Both the position numbers and the translations under genes were made by a program. This document shows, one piece after another, positions 9,401 to 17,168 of a DNA stretch of 64,000 bases. Source of the stretch: Chlorobiaceae bacterium. GTDB taxonomy: Bacteria; Bacteroidota; Chlorobiia; Chlorobiales; Chlorobiaceae. The notes beneath the pieces were generated by a model. The model did no database searches and had not been told where the DNA came from. It worked only from the letters and a program-made list of their open reading frames with translations. The stretch spans positions 1 to 64,000 of the forward strand of contig JABDHK010000009.1 of assembly GCA_012972835.1 (NCBI GenBank). The letters run 5' to 3'. Numbering within the stretch: position 1 is the stretch's first letter; every line of letters starts with the position of its first letter.

Positions 9401-9441
9401 TTTCGAGTGTTTACTCCATACTCAACCAGGTTGAGCACTGA
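6427..9441 (+). CDS. Hybrid sensor histidine kinase/response regulator (PAS-GAF-PAS-GAF-HisKA-HATPase-REC)
   Basis: The product is 1004 residues, with no membrane segment, so it is likely cytoplasmic. Approximate domains: PAS 30-145, GAF 165-320, PAS 335-450, GAF 460-620, dimerisation/phosphoacceptor 630-700 with His in GGIAHDFNNMLG, ATPase domain 735-865 with N-box LINLCVNARDAI, G1 DDGCGI and G2 GKGTGLGLSTVYGIV, and receiver 880-1004 with acceptor Asp in LLLTDVVMPGMNG. ATG 6427 is preferred to TTG 6391, which gives an unlikely 12-residue extension. The second PAS module closely resembles one in the kinase at 30515. No partner regulator lies nearby, so the signal and target are unknown. Confidence 0.92.
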   Translation: MTIINFEKEQLQHLNNLQLTAEQEQFLSKTVIDAIHGSFFMLDTDARLVRWNTYLRDDFLGKSESEMAGTDLVQYFHPDDRQFIIRKIENILSHGAEELFEARVLVQGGPAICLRLITGRRVMIDGNYFLVGMGMDITDRQLLDEELNRLTRALQATNSCNQALIHTDDEMELIQKICNIIVETGGYRMAWVGYAEQDTTKRIRPVAQAGFEQGYLEHAIISWADDQYGWGPVGTAVRTGKPCSTLNIQEDPQFEPWRIEAIRRGYASLRSLPLKNGDKVFGALTIYSEIAHAFNAKEAALLSSLADNLAYGITMLRSRVAQEEAENLLKQSEERFRKLFERHSAIKILVDPDTGNIIDANHAAAEFYGWSIEELRQMSLQQINSISPQLINSNLKKSRLSEQNRFSFRHSRADGSIRDVEVFSNTIELEDKEFLYVIIHDITERKRYESLIAFRIRLLEIAENNSMEQMLNITLDEAEKMTESSVGFFHFVADDQRTISMQTWSSRSIKGVDKGDAIGVHLQVQEDEIWSDVIMGRRSVIDNDESQPHYHRVIPDGYREVKRTLVVPVIRGNKVLAIVGVGNKSGSYDGDDLIQLESLADTAWDIVARKRSELSEQDAREALIQSQKMELIGQLAGGIAHDFNNMLGVIIGNVEIAMDRHAIEEPLLRNLKDILNATERSADLMRQLLAFARKLPVMPIVLDLNTMIEKMLTILRRLIGENIAIAWIPDSHALFVQVDPSQIDQILINLCVNARDAIDGIGNITIKTGIVSVDQTDSITSSPCSRPGEYVTLSVTDDGCGIKKEYFLHIFEPFFTTKGHGKGTGLGLSTVYGIVKQNNGCIDFQSEQNKGSTFTIYLPRHKGYSGPDESEQPEPSIKYGKETILLVEDEPDILHLCERMLVQYGYKVLSASKPIEAIQISEKYSGSIDLLLTDVVMPGMNGSDLSNRLQLTRPSLKTLFMSGYTADVFLSCQELHAGVHFIQKPFFFKSLISSVYSILNQVEH

Positions 9442-9652
9442 CTCTGGGCGAAAAACATCACAATGGCATCTTGATCTGCGGTAACTATCAAAAAAATATT
9501 CAACTATCTCTCCTTGACGATATCGGGATTATGCAAAATATCAGTAAATTAAAAAAGATAGAGTTTTCGTACTTAAAAGTATTGAAACTATGATGATGTA
9601 TTGAATGTTAGGTAACTTTCAGCATTTCATAACGCCAAAACCACATACTGCC

Positions 9653-9961
9653 ATGGGAACCACAACAACAAAAGCTGATCTGGTCAATGTTATTTCCCGC
9701 AGAACAGGTCTGACGCATGATGAAACGGAATCTGTTGTTAATTGCCTGTTTGAAAGTATTATTGATTCATTGAAAACAAGGAAACGCATTGAGATAAGAG
9801 GGTTCGGCTCATTTAATATAAGGCACAAGAACCTGCGGCAGGCTCGAAACCCGAGAACAGGGGAGAAGGTTACTGCGGCGGCAAAGGATGTTCCCAGTTT
9901 CAAGATTTCGAAGGAGTTCAAGAGCGCGGTAAGTGAGAGTCTTAAAACTGTCAGAGAGTAG
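9653..9961 (+). CDS. HU/IHF-family DNA-binding protein
   Basis: The product is 102 residues from ATG 9653. Typical family features are TKADLVNVISRRTGL at the N-terminus, RIEIRGFGSFNIR (the GFGSF turn before the DNA-binding arm), ARNPRTGE with the intercalating proline in the arm tip, and FKISKEFKSAV at the C-terminus. It is slightly longer than HU (about 90), as in IHF subunits. It should bend and compact DNA as a dimer. HU and IHF-beta cannot be told apart by eye. No clear ribosome binding site is seen. Confidence 0.88.
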   Translation: MGTTTTKADLVNVISRRTGLTHDETESVVNCLFESIIDSLKTRKRIEIRGFGSFNIRHKNLRQARNPRTGEKVTAAAKDVPSFKISKEFKSAVSESLKTVRE

Positions 9962-9990
9962 TTTCAAGACAAATGCAAGAGACAAGAACA

Positions 9991-10626
9991 ATGAATGTTA
10001 TCGCTGTTAATGGAAGTCCTCATCATGAGGGGAATACTTTTCATGCTCTGATGAGAGTGGGCAGGCAACTGCAGGAGAGTGATATCAATTTTGAAATTAT
10101 ACACGTTGGCAACAAAGCTGTCAGGGGCTGTATGGCCTGCGGGAAGTGTGCCGAAAACAAGAATGAACGCTGCAGTATTGAAACCGATCCCCTGAATGAC
10201 TGGATTCAGCAGATTAAAACAGCTGACGGGTTGATTCTTGCTTCACCGGTCTACTATGCGGGTATTGCGGGTACCATGAAATGTTTTCTCGACAGGGCAT
10301 TTTATGTTGCGGGAAGTAATGGCGGTCTGTTCCGTCAGAAAGTGGCTGCTGCGGTTGTAGCTGTTCGACGTACAGGGGGCTCTACGACATTCGATAGTTT
10401 AAACCACTATCTGACCTATTCAGAAATGATTCTTGCAACCTCTAATTACTGGAATATCGCTCACGGAAGAGTGCCTGGCGAAGTGTTGCAGGATGCGGAA
10501 GGAGTGCAGATTATGGATGTTCTCGGGCGAAATATGGTGTGGCTTCTTAACATGCGCGACCAGACAAGGGCTTCGCTTCCACGGCCTGAATCTGTCGGCA
10601 AGATCTATACCAACTTCATCAGATAA
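9991..10626 (+). CDS. NADPH-dependent FMN reductase / iron-sulfur flavoprotein-like protein
   Basis: The product is 211 residues. It begins with the flavodoxin-like FMN phosphate loop AVNGSPHHEGNTFHAL and continues with CMACGKCAENKNERC, a cysteine cluster characteristic of the iron-sulfur flavoprotein/multimeric flavodoxin group, then ADGLILASPVYYAGIAGTMK. It should bind FMN and carry out two-electron reductions of an unknown substrate; an iron-sulfur site is possible but not certain from three or four cysteines. ATG 9991 is chosen with AAGAGA upstream; ATG 9973 is the alternative. The gap to the HU gene is under 30 bp, so the two may be co-transcribed. Confidence 0.8.
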   Translation: MNVIAVNGSPHHEGNTFHALMRVGRQLQESDINFEIIHVGNKAVRGCMACGKCAENKNERCSIETDPLNDWIQQIKTADGLILASPVYYAGIAGTMKCFLDRAFYVAGSNGGLFRQKVAAAVVAVRRTGGSTTFDSLNHYLTYSEMILATSNYWNIAHGRVPGEVLQDAEGVQIMDVLGRNMVWLLNMRDQTRASLPRPESVGKIYTNFIR

Positions 10627-10829
10627 GCAAAAGACCGGATGTTCAACTTCCTCTCAATTTGGAAGAAACCGGTTGACTTTTTAAACACCAGCCTGAAGTT
10701 GCAGTGGTGAAATGGTAACCCCATACCAGCCACCAGGCATTATTTTTTTTCCCAGTATCAATTATATTCTTGCTGCCGTACTCTTTGCCATTCCTGATAC
10801 CCGAAGCGGAAATATCCATTTAACCAATA

Positions 10830-11624
10830 ATGAGTGTTGTTATGAGAGGTAAATTTTTCGGAATTTTGCTGGTTTTAGTTTTTTCTTCACTCTTTACGCT
10901 TTCGGGCTGCAGTAAAAGAGAGAAAATCACCAAACTGCAACAACTTGATGGCAGGGAGATTGCTGTCCCGACCGGAACCGTTGCCGACAAACTTGTCCTT
11001 TCAAAATTACCCAATGTGAAGTTCAAATACTTCAACAGTGTTATGGATGCTGTTTTGGCGGTCAAATCCGGGCATGCTGATGCGGCTGCTTATGATGAGC
11101 CTATCCTGAAGAATATTACGGCAAAAAACAAGGGACTGGTAGTGCTTTCGGAGATGATAACCACCGATAATTACGGATTTGCTGTTCAGCCTGATAATCG
11201 GGAGCTGAAAAGAAATATTGATCTTGCTGTCAGTGAGCTTAAAAGAAATGGCGGTTATGATGACATGATGCGGCGCTGGTTTCCTAAAACAGGTAATCCT
11301 GCTCTGATGCCTGATATTCCATCAAGCGGGAGTAAAGGAGTGTTGAGGCTTGGCACATCAAGTGTAACGGAACCCTTTTCTTTTGTCGATGGCTCAGGTG
11401 GTATTGTGGGTTTTGATATTGAACTTGCCCGTTATATTGCCAAAAAGCTTGACAAGAGACTTGAAATCGTCAATATGGAGTTTGGTGCAATGATTCCTGC
11501 GCTGATTTCCGGCAAGGTTGATATGATTGCGGCATGTATCACCATTACCGATGAGCGAGCAAAAAAAGTGCTTTTTTCTGATCCTTATTACGTTGGCGGC
11601 ATTGCAGCAGTGATCAATGAATAA
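10830..11624 (+). CDS. Amino-acid ABC transporter substrate-binding lipoprotein, apparently circularly permuted
   Basis: The product is 264 residues. A signal peptide with lipobox LSGC near residue 25 marks a lipid-anchored protein. Residues about 38-150 (GREIAVPTGTVADKL, AVKSGHADAAAYDEP, NYGFAVQPDN, GGYDDMMRRWF) match the second half of a family-3 binding protein. Residues about 165-264 (GVLRLGTSSVTEPFSF, GIVGFDIELARYIAKKL, ALISGKVDMIAACITIT, SDPYYVGG) match the first half. The lobes are thus in reversed order compared with GlnH/HisJ proteins. It is followed by permease and ATPase genes with overlapping ends. ATG 10842 (MRGKFF) is an alternative start. Substrate is probably a polar or charged amino acid. 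Confidence 0.85.
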   Translation: MSVVMRGKFFGILLVLVFSSLFTLSGCSKREKITKLQQLDGREIAVPTGTVADKLVLSKLPNVKFKYFNSVMDAVLAVKSGHADAAAYDEPILKNITAKNKGLVVLSEMITTDNYGFAVQPDNRELKRNIDLAVSELKRNGGYDDMMRRWFPKTGNPALMPDIPSSGSKGVLRLGTSSVTEPFSFVDGSGGIVGFDIELARYIAKKLDKRLEIVNMEFGAMIPALISGKVDMIAACITITDERAKKVLFSDPYYVGGIAAVINE

Positions 11625-12528
11625 AAAGGTTTTTATGGAGGGGCTGGTGAAAACAGTCGAAGCAACGCTGAAGCTCTTTATGAAACGTTGGCTTTTTATT
11701 GTTGTAGCAGGCTTTCTGCTTTGTTCGGGTTGTGCCGGCGAAGCATATTCTCAGACATCGCTATTGCAGCACAAATCACCTTCTGGTTTTGTGGTGCCGG
11801 AAAGCAGGCTGAAAGGTAGTATTCCCTCATTTATTACTGGTATTGCCAACAGCTTTCAGAGTAATATCGTCCAGGAAAATCGTTATATGCTTATTCTGGA
11901 AGGTTTTAAGACTACTGTTGTTATTTCTGTGCTCTCAACCTTATTCGGCACACTCTTTGGCGCGATGGTCTGTTTCATGAGGATGTCGCATAACGTCATA
12001 CTCAAGATATTGGCGAAAACCTATATCTCAATTTTACGTGGTACTCCGGTTCTGGTGTTTCTGATGCTGATATTCTATGTGGTCTTTGCTTCAGTAAATA
12101 TCGATCCTGTATTTGTTTCCGTTATTGCTTTCGGGATGAACTTTGCAGCCTATGTCTCCGAAATATTTCGATCCGGCATTGAAAGTATTGACAAAGGGCA
12201 GTCTGAAGCAGGTATAGCTATGGGCTTTACCAGAGTTGAGACCTTTCTTTTTATTGTTTTGCCACAAACCGTCCAGCGAATTTTACCAGTGTATAAGGGG
12301 GAATTTATTTCGCTGGTAAAAATGACCTCCATTGTTGGATACATCGCTGTACAGGATTTGACCAAAGCGAGTGACATTATTCGCAGTCGTACATTTGATG
12401 CCTTCTTTCCCCTCATTATGGTTGCCGTTTTATATTTTCTTATTTCATGGATTCTGATGTTGTTCATGGAGTATGCAGAACGGCTGACAAACCCTAAACT
12501 CAAAAGAAAACCTCTAACTGCCGCATGA
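11617..12528 (+). CDS. Amino-acid ABC transporter permease (HisM/GlnP family) with extra N-terminal leader
   Basis: The product is 303 residues and its start overlaps the binding-protein gene by 8 bases. Residues about 90-295 form the permease core: [35 protein letters not shown], and the EAA-loop region [20 protein letters not shown] that contacts the ATPase. The first 85 residues are unusual: a hydrophobic stretch ending in [13 protein letters not shown] looks like a second lipoprotein signal, followed by a short extracytoplasmic linker. The linker could hold the binding lobe near the channel or be the trace of a former binding-protein/permease fusion. It would transport the amino acid captured by the upstream lipoprotein. 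Confidence 0.88.
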   Translation: MNKKVFMEGLVKTVEATLKLFMKRWLFIVVAGFLLCSGCAGEAYSQTSLLQHKSPSGFVVPESRLKGSIPSFITGIANSFQSNIVQENRYMLILEGFKTTVVISVLSTLFGTLFGAMVCFMRMSHNVILKILAKTYISILRGTPVLVFLMLIFYVVFASVNIDPVFVSVIAFGMNFAAYVSEIFRSGIESIDKGQSEAGIAMGFTRVETFLFIVLPQTVQRILPVYKGEFISLVKMTSIVGYIAVQDLTKASDIIRSRTFDAFFPLIMVAVLYFLISWILMLFMEYAERLTNPKLKRKPLTAA

Positions 12529-13616
12529 TAAAGATTGAGCATCTTTCCAAAAGTTTTGGAAATTTGGCAGTGCTGCGAGACGTCAACGTTGAAATAAAGA
12601 GAGGAGAGGTTATTTCAATTATCGGCCCTTCCGGTACCGGTAAAAGCACTCTTTTACGCTGTATCAACCTGCTCGATCGTCCAAGCGGTGGCTTAATTCG
12701 TATTGATGAAGTGGATATTCTTGATCCAAAGGCCGATGTGCCAAAAGTCCGTCAGAAGATGAACATGGTTTTTCAGTCGTTCAATCTTTTTGCTCATCTC
12801 TCCGTGATGGATAATCTGAGTATCGCCCCGATAAAACTCCTTGGTATAAGCAAACAGGAAGCGGAACGTAAGGCCATTGATCTTCTTAAACTGGTTGGAC
12901 TTGCCGAAAAAGCTGATAGTTATCCTGATGAACTTTCCGGAGGTCAGAAACAACGGGTTGCCATTGCGCGATGCATGGCTATGGATCCAAAGATCATTCT
13001 TTTTGATGAACCGACATCTGCGCTTGATCCCACCATGGTCAGTGAAGTTCTGTCAGTTATCCGTCGCCTGGCCAAAGATGGCATGACCATGGCGATTGTC
13101 ACCCATGAAATGGATTTTGCCAGAGACGTTTCAAACAGGGTGCTCTATATGGATGAGGGAGTTATCTACGAAGAGGGTACACCTCAGCAGATATTTGACA
13201 ATCCCCAGAAAGAAAAGACCAGGACATTTATAAACAGGATAAGAAGTTTCAGCTGTCATATCACCTCTCCTGACTATGATCTCTATGCCATGAATGCTGA
13301 ATTGAAACTCTTTTGTGAAAAACAGATTCTCCCGCTGAAGACTCGACAGAATCTTCTCCTGCTTGTTGAAGAGATGCTTCAGATATACAATCCAGTTCTC
13401 TCCAGGGCGCTCCTTGATATCAATCTTGCCTATTCAGAAAAGAAAGAGAGTCTGGAAGTTGTTTTTGAAAGTACGGGTGAGACTATGAATGTGCTTGACA
13501 AAAATCGATTGCCTGATAAGATGGGGTTAACCATTATCCAGAGCGTGACGGAGAGTATTGAATATCAGCGACTGAACCATAAAAACCGGATAACCTTGAT
13601 TGTGAAAAAAAATTAG
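12525..13616 (+). CDS. Amino-acid ABC transporter ATP-binding protein with C-terminal GHKL-like domain
   Basis: The product is 363 residues; ATGA overlap with the permease gene shows translational coupling. Residues 1-240 are a GlnQ/HisP-type ATPase: Walker [11 protein letters not shown]-loop [13 protein letters not shown], signature LSGGQKQR, Walker [14 protein letters not shown], switch His in IVTHEM. Normal family members end near residue 245. Here some 120 more residues follow, with [13 protein letters not shown] and [20 protein letters not shown] near the end, resembling the N-box and G2 region of RsbW-like GHKL ATPases, though degenerate. It may be a regulatory domain. A strong terminator follows at 13651. 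Confidence 0.88.
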   Translation: MIKIEHLSKSFGNLAVLRDVNVEIKRGEVISIIGPSGTGKSTLLRCINLLDRPSGGLIRIDEVDILDPKADVPKVRQKMNMVFQSFNLFAHLSVMDNLSIAPIKLLGISKQEAERKAIDLLKLVGLAEKADSYPDELSGGQKQRVAIARCMAMDPKIILFDEPTSALDPTMVSEVLSVIRRLAKDGMTMAIVTHEMDFARDVSNRVLYMDEGVIYEEGTPQQIFDNPQKEKTRTFINRIRSFSCHITSPDYDLYAMNAELKLFCEKQILPLKTRQNLLLLVEEMLQIYNPVLSRALLDINLAYSEKKESLEVVFESTGETMNVLDKNRLPDKMGLTIIQSVTESIEYQRLNHKNRITLIVKKN

Positions 13617-13650
13617 AGGTATCCCGGGCTTAGATATGATTACTCTTTTG

Positions 13651-13694
13651 CCCACCTCTGATACGCAAGGTTATGTATCAGAGGTGGGTTTTTT
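13651..13694 (+). terminator. Strong intrinsic terminator after the ABC transporter operon
   Basis: A perfect 14-bp stem (13651-13664 with 13675-13688) encloses a 10-base loop and is followed by six T. It lies 35 bp after the ATPase gene and shields the convergent cupredoxin gene from read-through. Confidence 0.92.
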
Positions 13695-13713
13695 ATGGGG
13701 GTAGGGTGTTGTG

Positions 13714-14310
13714 TTATATCGCCATTTTGATAACAACAGGATCTGTTGTTCCTTCAGCAACTGTGACCATTGTTTTGCCTTGTGGCTTGAGTTTTTCGTT
13801 CCAGGCAGTGATCTCATAGACACCGGCAGGAACATTTGCAATAGTGAATTTACCGTCATGCTCGGTTACGGTTGCATATTGATTATCAGTAACGATAACC
13901 CAGCCGGACATTTCAGCGTGAACCTTGCAGAGTAAAGGAACTACGCCAGGCTTATCAAAGGTAACCGACTTTGATTGGTGATCATAAGTATTCAGATCAA
14001 ATTGTTTGGCACCGCTTGGTGAATTGATATTGTGATAGATTTTATCGTTATTTTTAAAACGAATGGTCGATCCGACAGGAATCGTTGTTATTTTAGGCAC
14101 AAAAGTTAAATTTTCCTGATCTATAGATTTATGCTGCGGTACAATTGTACTCTTGACACCGACCAGATAGATAACGGTATCTTTTTTGTACTTCGACACG
14201 TTGGTCTCAACCATGCCAGTGATGGTTCCATTGCTGAAAGCGTTAGAGGTGGTAAAGCCGAAGCTTAGCATAAGCAAAGCCGTTTTTATGAATCTTGATT
14301 TACTGTTCAT
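13714..14310 (-). CDS. Periplasmic cupredoxin (type I copper) protein with carboxypeptidase-regulatory-like C-terminus
   Basis: The product is about 198 residues. Four consecutive ATG codons (14319-14308) follow AAGGAG; the last is chosen as giving the best spacing. A signal peptide (TALLMLSFGFTTSNAFS) directs export. The central domain has the blue-copper ligand set: His in KIYHNINS, then Cys, His and Met in LLCKVHAEMSGW. The last 60 residues (GKFTIANVPAGVYEITAWNE) resemble the beta-sandwich found in carboxypeptidase-regulatory domains. Similar proteins are annotated as methylamine-utilisation-like or plastocyanin-like, but no redox partner lies nearby, so its electron donor or acceptor is unknown. 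Confidence 0.8.
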   Translation of the reverse strand: MNSKSRFIKTALLMLSFGFTTSNAFSNGTITGMVETNVSKYKKDTVIYLVGVKSTIVPQHKSIDQENLTFVPKITTIPVGSTIRFKNNDKIYHNINSPSGAKQFDLNTYDHQSKSVTFDKPGVVPLLCKVHAEMSGWVIVTDNQYATVTEHDGKFTIANVPAGVYEITAWNEKLKPQGKTMVTVAEGTTDPVVIKMAI

Positions 14311-14479
14311 CATCATCATCTCCTTAAGTTTTGTTGTTTGCAATATTGCCCTGCAAATCAGACGAATCAACCTGCAGTAGGCATTGTAATCAATACTCTC
14401 TTAATGGAGACTTAACGGGAGCTTAAATTTTACGTAAAAATATCGTTCTTCTTGATCAAGGTATTTATCAGATGACTTT

Positions 14480-14755
14480 TCACTGAAGGTCTGAGGGGAG
14501 GCTGATACCTCCGGTAATGGTGTTGAAATCAACAGGGAATGATGGCTCAAGGTTATTGAGACGATCCCGTCCTTCAGGCATGGCGTGAACCCCAGTGGGC
14601 AGTTTATTATGGACACGAATATACTCAAGCAAATAATTGGTGAGGCGATAGTATCCACTCGGCTTTCCAGTCAATTCAAGCAGTGGCTTGCCGATTGCCC
14701 AACGTTCAACTATTTGTTCGACGATTGCCTGATTCTGGTTTTTCTGGCTCTCCAT
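14480..14755 (-). CDS. Possible small hypothetical protein
   Basis: A 91-residue frame with a balanced composition (VEQIVERWAIGKPLLELTG, YYRLTNYLLEYIRVHNKLP) lies between two real genes. No ribosome binding site, signal or known motif is visible. A plus-strand frame overlaps it (14585-14824) but is less protein-like. Its reality is doubtful; without it the 14311-14920 gap would be empty. Confidence 0.35.
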   Translation of the reverse strand: MESQKNQNQAIVEQIVERWAIGKPLLELTGKPSGYYRLTNYLLEYIRVHNKLPTGVHAMPEGRDRLNNLEPSFPVDFNTITGGISLPSDLQ

Positions 14756-14868
14756 GCGCGGTTTTATCTGATTTATGAGAGAGAAACAAACGTGCCTGCT
14801 TATTTACGGAATATTAACCAGTAACAAAAATTGTGTGGTGCTGTAAAAGGGGGGTTATACATAAATTA

Positions 14869-14883
14869 GCTGTATATTACAGC
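14869..14883. promoter_or_regulatory. Palindrome upstream of the slipin gene
   Basis: GCTGTA-TAT-TACAGC is a perfect inverted repeat with 6-bp arms, 38 bp before the slipin start codon. It could be an operator or a small hairpin in the leader. No regulator is known for it. Confidence 0.3.
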
Positions 14884-14920
14884 ATGCAGTTGATTGAACT
14901 TACCAACAAGGGGGGTGGTT

Positions 14921-15691
14921 ATGATGACATTTAATCTGATGACTGTTCTGATTCTTCTGGCGGCTTTTCTGGCTTCATCGGTTAAAATTCTCAGGGAGTA
15001 TGAGAGGGGCGTTGTTTTCCGTCTTGGACGTATTATTGGAGCAAAGGGGCCGGGGCTTATTATTCTTATTCCAGGGATCGACAAGATGGTCAAGGTTGAT
15101 CTTCGCACGGTAACGCTTGATGTGCCTCCTCAGGACATTATCACTCGTGATAACGTATCGGTGAAGGTCAGTGCTGTTGTCTATTTTCGTGTGCTTGATT
15201 CAATCAAGGCTATTGTTGATGTAGCGGATTTTCACTTTGCAACCTCGCAGCTTGCCCAAACCACACTTCGCAGCGTCTGCGGGCAGGGAGAGCTTGATAA
15301 TCTGCTTGCTGAACGGGATGAAATCAATGACCGCATCCAGTCTATTCTCGATAAGGATACTGAGCCATGGGGTGTCAAGGTGAGCAAGGTTGAGGTGAAG
15401 GAGATTGATCTTCCCGAAGGTATGCGCCGTGCAATGGCTAAACAGGCTGAGGCGGAACGGGAGCGTCGTTCGGCCATTATCAATGCGGAAGGGGAGTTCC
15501 AGGCTGCCCAGCGGCTTGCTGATGCAGCTGCTATTATTTCAGGTACCCCTGCAGCCCTTCAGCTTCGTTATCTGCAGACACTGAAGGATATTGCCGCTGA
15601 GAATAACTCAACCACTGTTTTTCCTATTCCGATGGATCTTTTTCGACCTTTTTTTGAAATCAAGCCCCCGGCTCCTTCCCAGACAACCTAA
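14921..15691 (+). CDS. SPFH/stomatin-like protein (slipin)
   Basis: The product is 256 residues. ATG 14921 is chosen because AAGGGGGG lies just upstream; TTG 14894 would add nine residues. One N-terminal membrane segment ([13 protein letters not shown]) is followed by the SPFH domain: [49 protein letters not shown], and a coiled-coil region [17 protein letters not shown]. The C-terminal segment carries the [11 protein letters not shown] motif of prokaryotic slipins. Such proteins form oligomeric membrane scaffolds. No NfeD partner protease, common in other genomes, is seen next to it. Confidence 0.92.
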   Translation: MMTFNLMTVLILLAAFLASSVKILREYERGVVFRLGRIIGAKGPGLIILIPGIDKMVKVDLRTVTLDVPPQDIITRDNVSVKVSAVVYFRVLDSIKAIVDVADFHFATSQLAQTTLRSVCGQGELDNLLAERDEINDRIQSILDKDTEPWGVKVSKVEVKEIDLPEGMRRAMAKQAEAERERRSAIINAEGEFQAAQRLADAAAIISGTPAALQLRYLQTLKDIAAENNSTTVFPIPMDLFRPFFEIKPPAPSQTT

Positions 15692-15703
15692 ATTATTTCA
15701 ATA

Positions 15704-16162
15704 ATGTTTAAAATTCATACTATTCTCTGTCCCGTCGACTTTTCAGACGCATCCAGAAAGGCGATACGCTATACGGAGGAATTTGCCGGGAATTTGTCGG
15801 CATCTGTCTATCTGCTGAATGTGGTTGAGCCGCGGCCTATGGCGGTTGACGTATCGCTCAATTATGTACCGTTTGAAGCTGATCTTGAAAAAGCCGCAAA
15901 AGATGACATGGAGGTTATTCTCGAGGAATTTCATCGTAAAGGTTTCAAAGCTGAGTATGGTGTGGTAATAGGCAATCCTGCCGATTCGATTCTTGAAAAA
16001 ATTGAGGAGCTCAATATCAATCTTGTTATTATGGGCTCTCATGGAAAAAAAGGACTGAGCCGTCTGATCATGGGCAGTGTGGCCGAGACTGTTGTCCGCA
16101 AGGCCAATTGCCCGGTACTGATTGTGAAATCGGAAGAGAAGGAGTTTATCGGCGACGAGTAA
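15704..16162 (+). CDS. Universal stress protein (UspA family)
   Basis: The product is 152 residues, starting 12 bp after the slipin gene, so probably co-transcribed. It starts with ILCPVDFSDASRKAIRY and ends with the ATP-binding signature VIMGSHGKKGLSRLIMGSVAETVVRK (G-2x-G-9x-G-S/T pattern), followed by CPVLIVKS. ATP-binding UspA proteins of this kind act in stress or energy responses. Its last 17 bases overlap the convergent meaB gene. Confidence 0.92.
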   Translation: MFKIHTILCPVDFSDASRKAIRYTEEFAGNLSASVYLLNVVEPRPMAVDVSLNYVPFEADLEKAAKDDMEVILEEFHRKGFKAEYGVVIGNPADSILEKIEELNINLVIMGSHGKKGLSRLIMGSVAETVVRKANCPVLIVKSEEKEFIGDE

Positions 16163-17168
16163 AGGCTTCCATCATGGTTTTTGCGCCACTGAAGGGGCTG
16201 ATTTCGGCTGAGAGCACCTGCTGTTCAATGCTCTCTTTGGTGGCGATCACGGAGGAATTTGAGAAGAACTCTTTTTTCAGCATCTCTTCAAGCACAGTGT
16301 AGAGCAGACTTTTGAGTTGTTTTTGACGCCGTTTTTCAAGGGTATGGCTCTCCTGCATTGCTGCAAAAAATTCGGAAATGTTCTGCCAGACCTCGGTAAT
16401 GCCTTTGCCGGTAAGGGCTGAGGTCAGAAAAACATCACGTTTCCATGCAGGATGTTTTATCGGCAGCATCCTGAGCGCGGCTTCAAATTCCGCTCTTGAA
16501 ATAGCTGCAATGCCGGATTGATCGCCGTCAGTTTTGGTGATTGCCACAGCATCAGCAATTTCCATGATACCGCGTTTGATACCCTGGAGTTCGTCGCCGG
16601 AGCCGGGCAGCATAAGCAGCAGAATAAAGTCAACCATGGTGTCAACAAGCACTTCCGATTGACCGACCCCTACGGTTTCAACAAGAATAACATCATAGCC
16701 CGCAGCTTCACAGAGTACGATGGCTTCATGGGTTTTCGGCGATGTACCGCCCAGATAGCCCGAAGAGGCTGTCGGACGTATAAAGGCCTCTTTTCTGGCG
16801 GTAAGTTTTTCCATGCGAGCCTTGTCGCCGAGGATACTTCCTTTGGATTGATGGCTGCTTGGGTCAATGGCCAATACAGCCAGGGTAAGCCCCTGGCTGA
16901 TGATCAGCTCGCCCATAGCCTCGATAAAGGTACTTTTTCCTGCTCCCGGTGCACCAGTTATACCTATGCGTAATGATGAAGTTTTTTTTGCAAGGCAGCG
17001 GTCAAGAATTTCATGTGCCTTCTTCTCATGCTCTGGTTTCAACGACTCAATCAGGGTGATTGCACGGCTCAACATATGTCGGTCACCGTTCATGATGCCG
17101 CTGACTACGGTATCGACGTCCGGGTCGTGATAGGGCTTCAGACGGCTATGAATGATACTGCTGTTCAT
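16146..17168 (-). CDS. meaB: Methylmalonyl-CoA mutase-associated GTPase MeaB
   Basis: The product is 340 residues. It has P-loop [17 protein letters not shown] near residue 55, [33 protein letters not shown] (switch region) and ITKTDGD as the base-recognition NKxD variant. MeaB chaperones and protects the B12-dependent mutase by gating cofactor loading. Its start overlaps the end of mutB by 4 bases, which couples its synthesis to the mutase. It is the last gene of the six-gene propionate cluster. Confidence 0.95.
   Translation of the reverse strand: MNSSIIHSRLKPYHDPDVDTVVSGIMNGDRHMLSRAITLIESLKPEHEKKAHEILDRCLAKKTSSLRIGITGAPGAGKSTFIEAMGELIISQGLTLAVLAIDPSSHQSKGSILGDKARMEKLTARKEAFIRPTASSGYLGGTSPKTHEAIVLCEAAGYDVILVETVGVGQSEVLVDTMVDFILLLMLPGSGDELQGIKRGIMEIADAVAITKTDGDQSGIAAISRAEFEAALRMLPIKHPAWKRDVFLTSALTGKGITEVWQNISEFFAAMQESHTLEKRRQKQLKSLLYTVLEEMLKKEFFSNSSVIATKESIEQQVLSAEISPFSGAKTMMEAFTRRR

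Noticed and set aside
13675-13714. Reading the 13651 hairpin as a bidirectional terminator for the cupredoxin gene
   Set aside because: On the minus strand the hairpin is not followed by a T-tract, so only plus-strand termination is supported.
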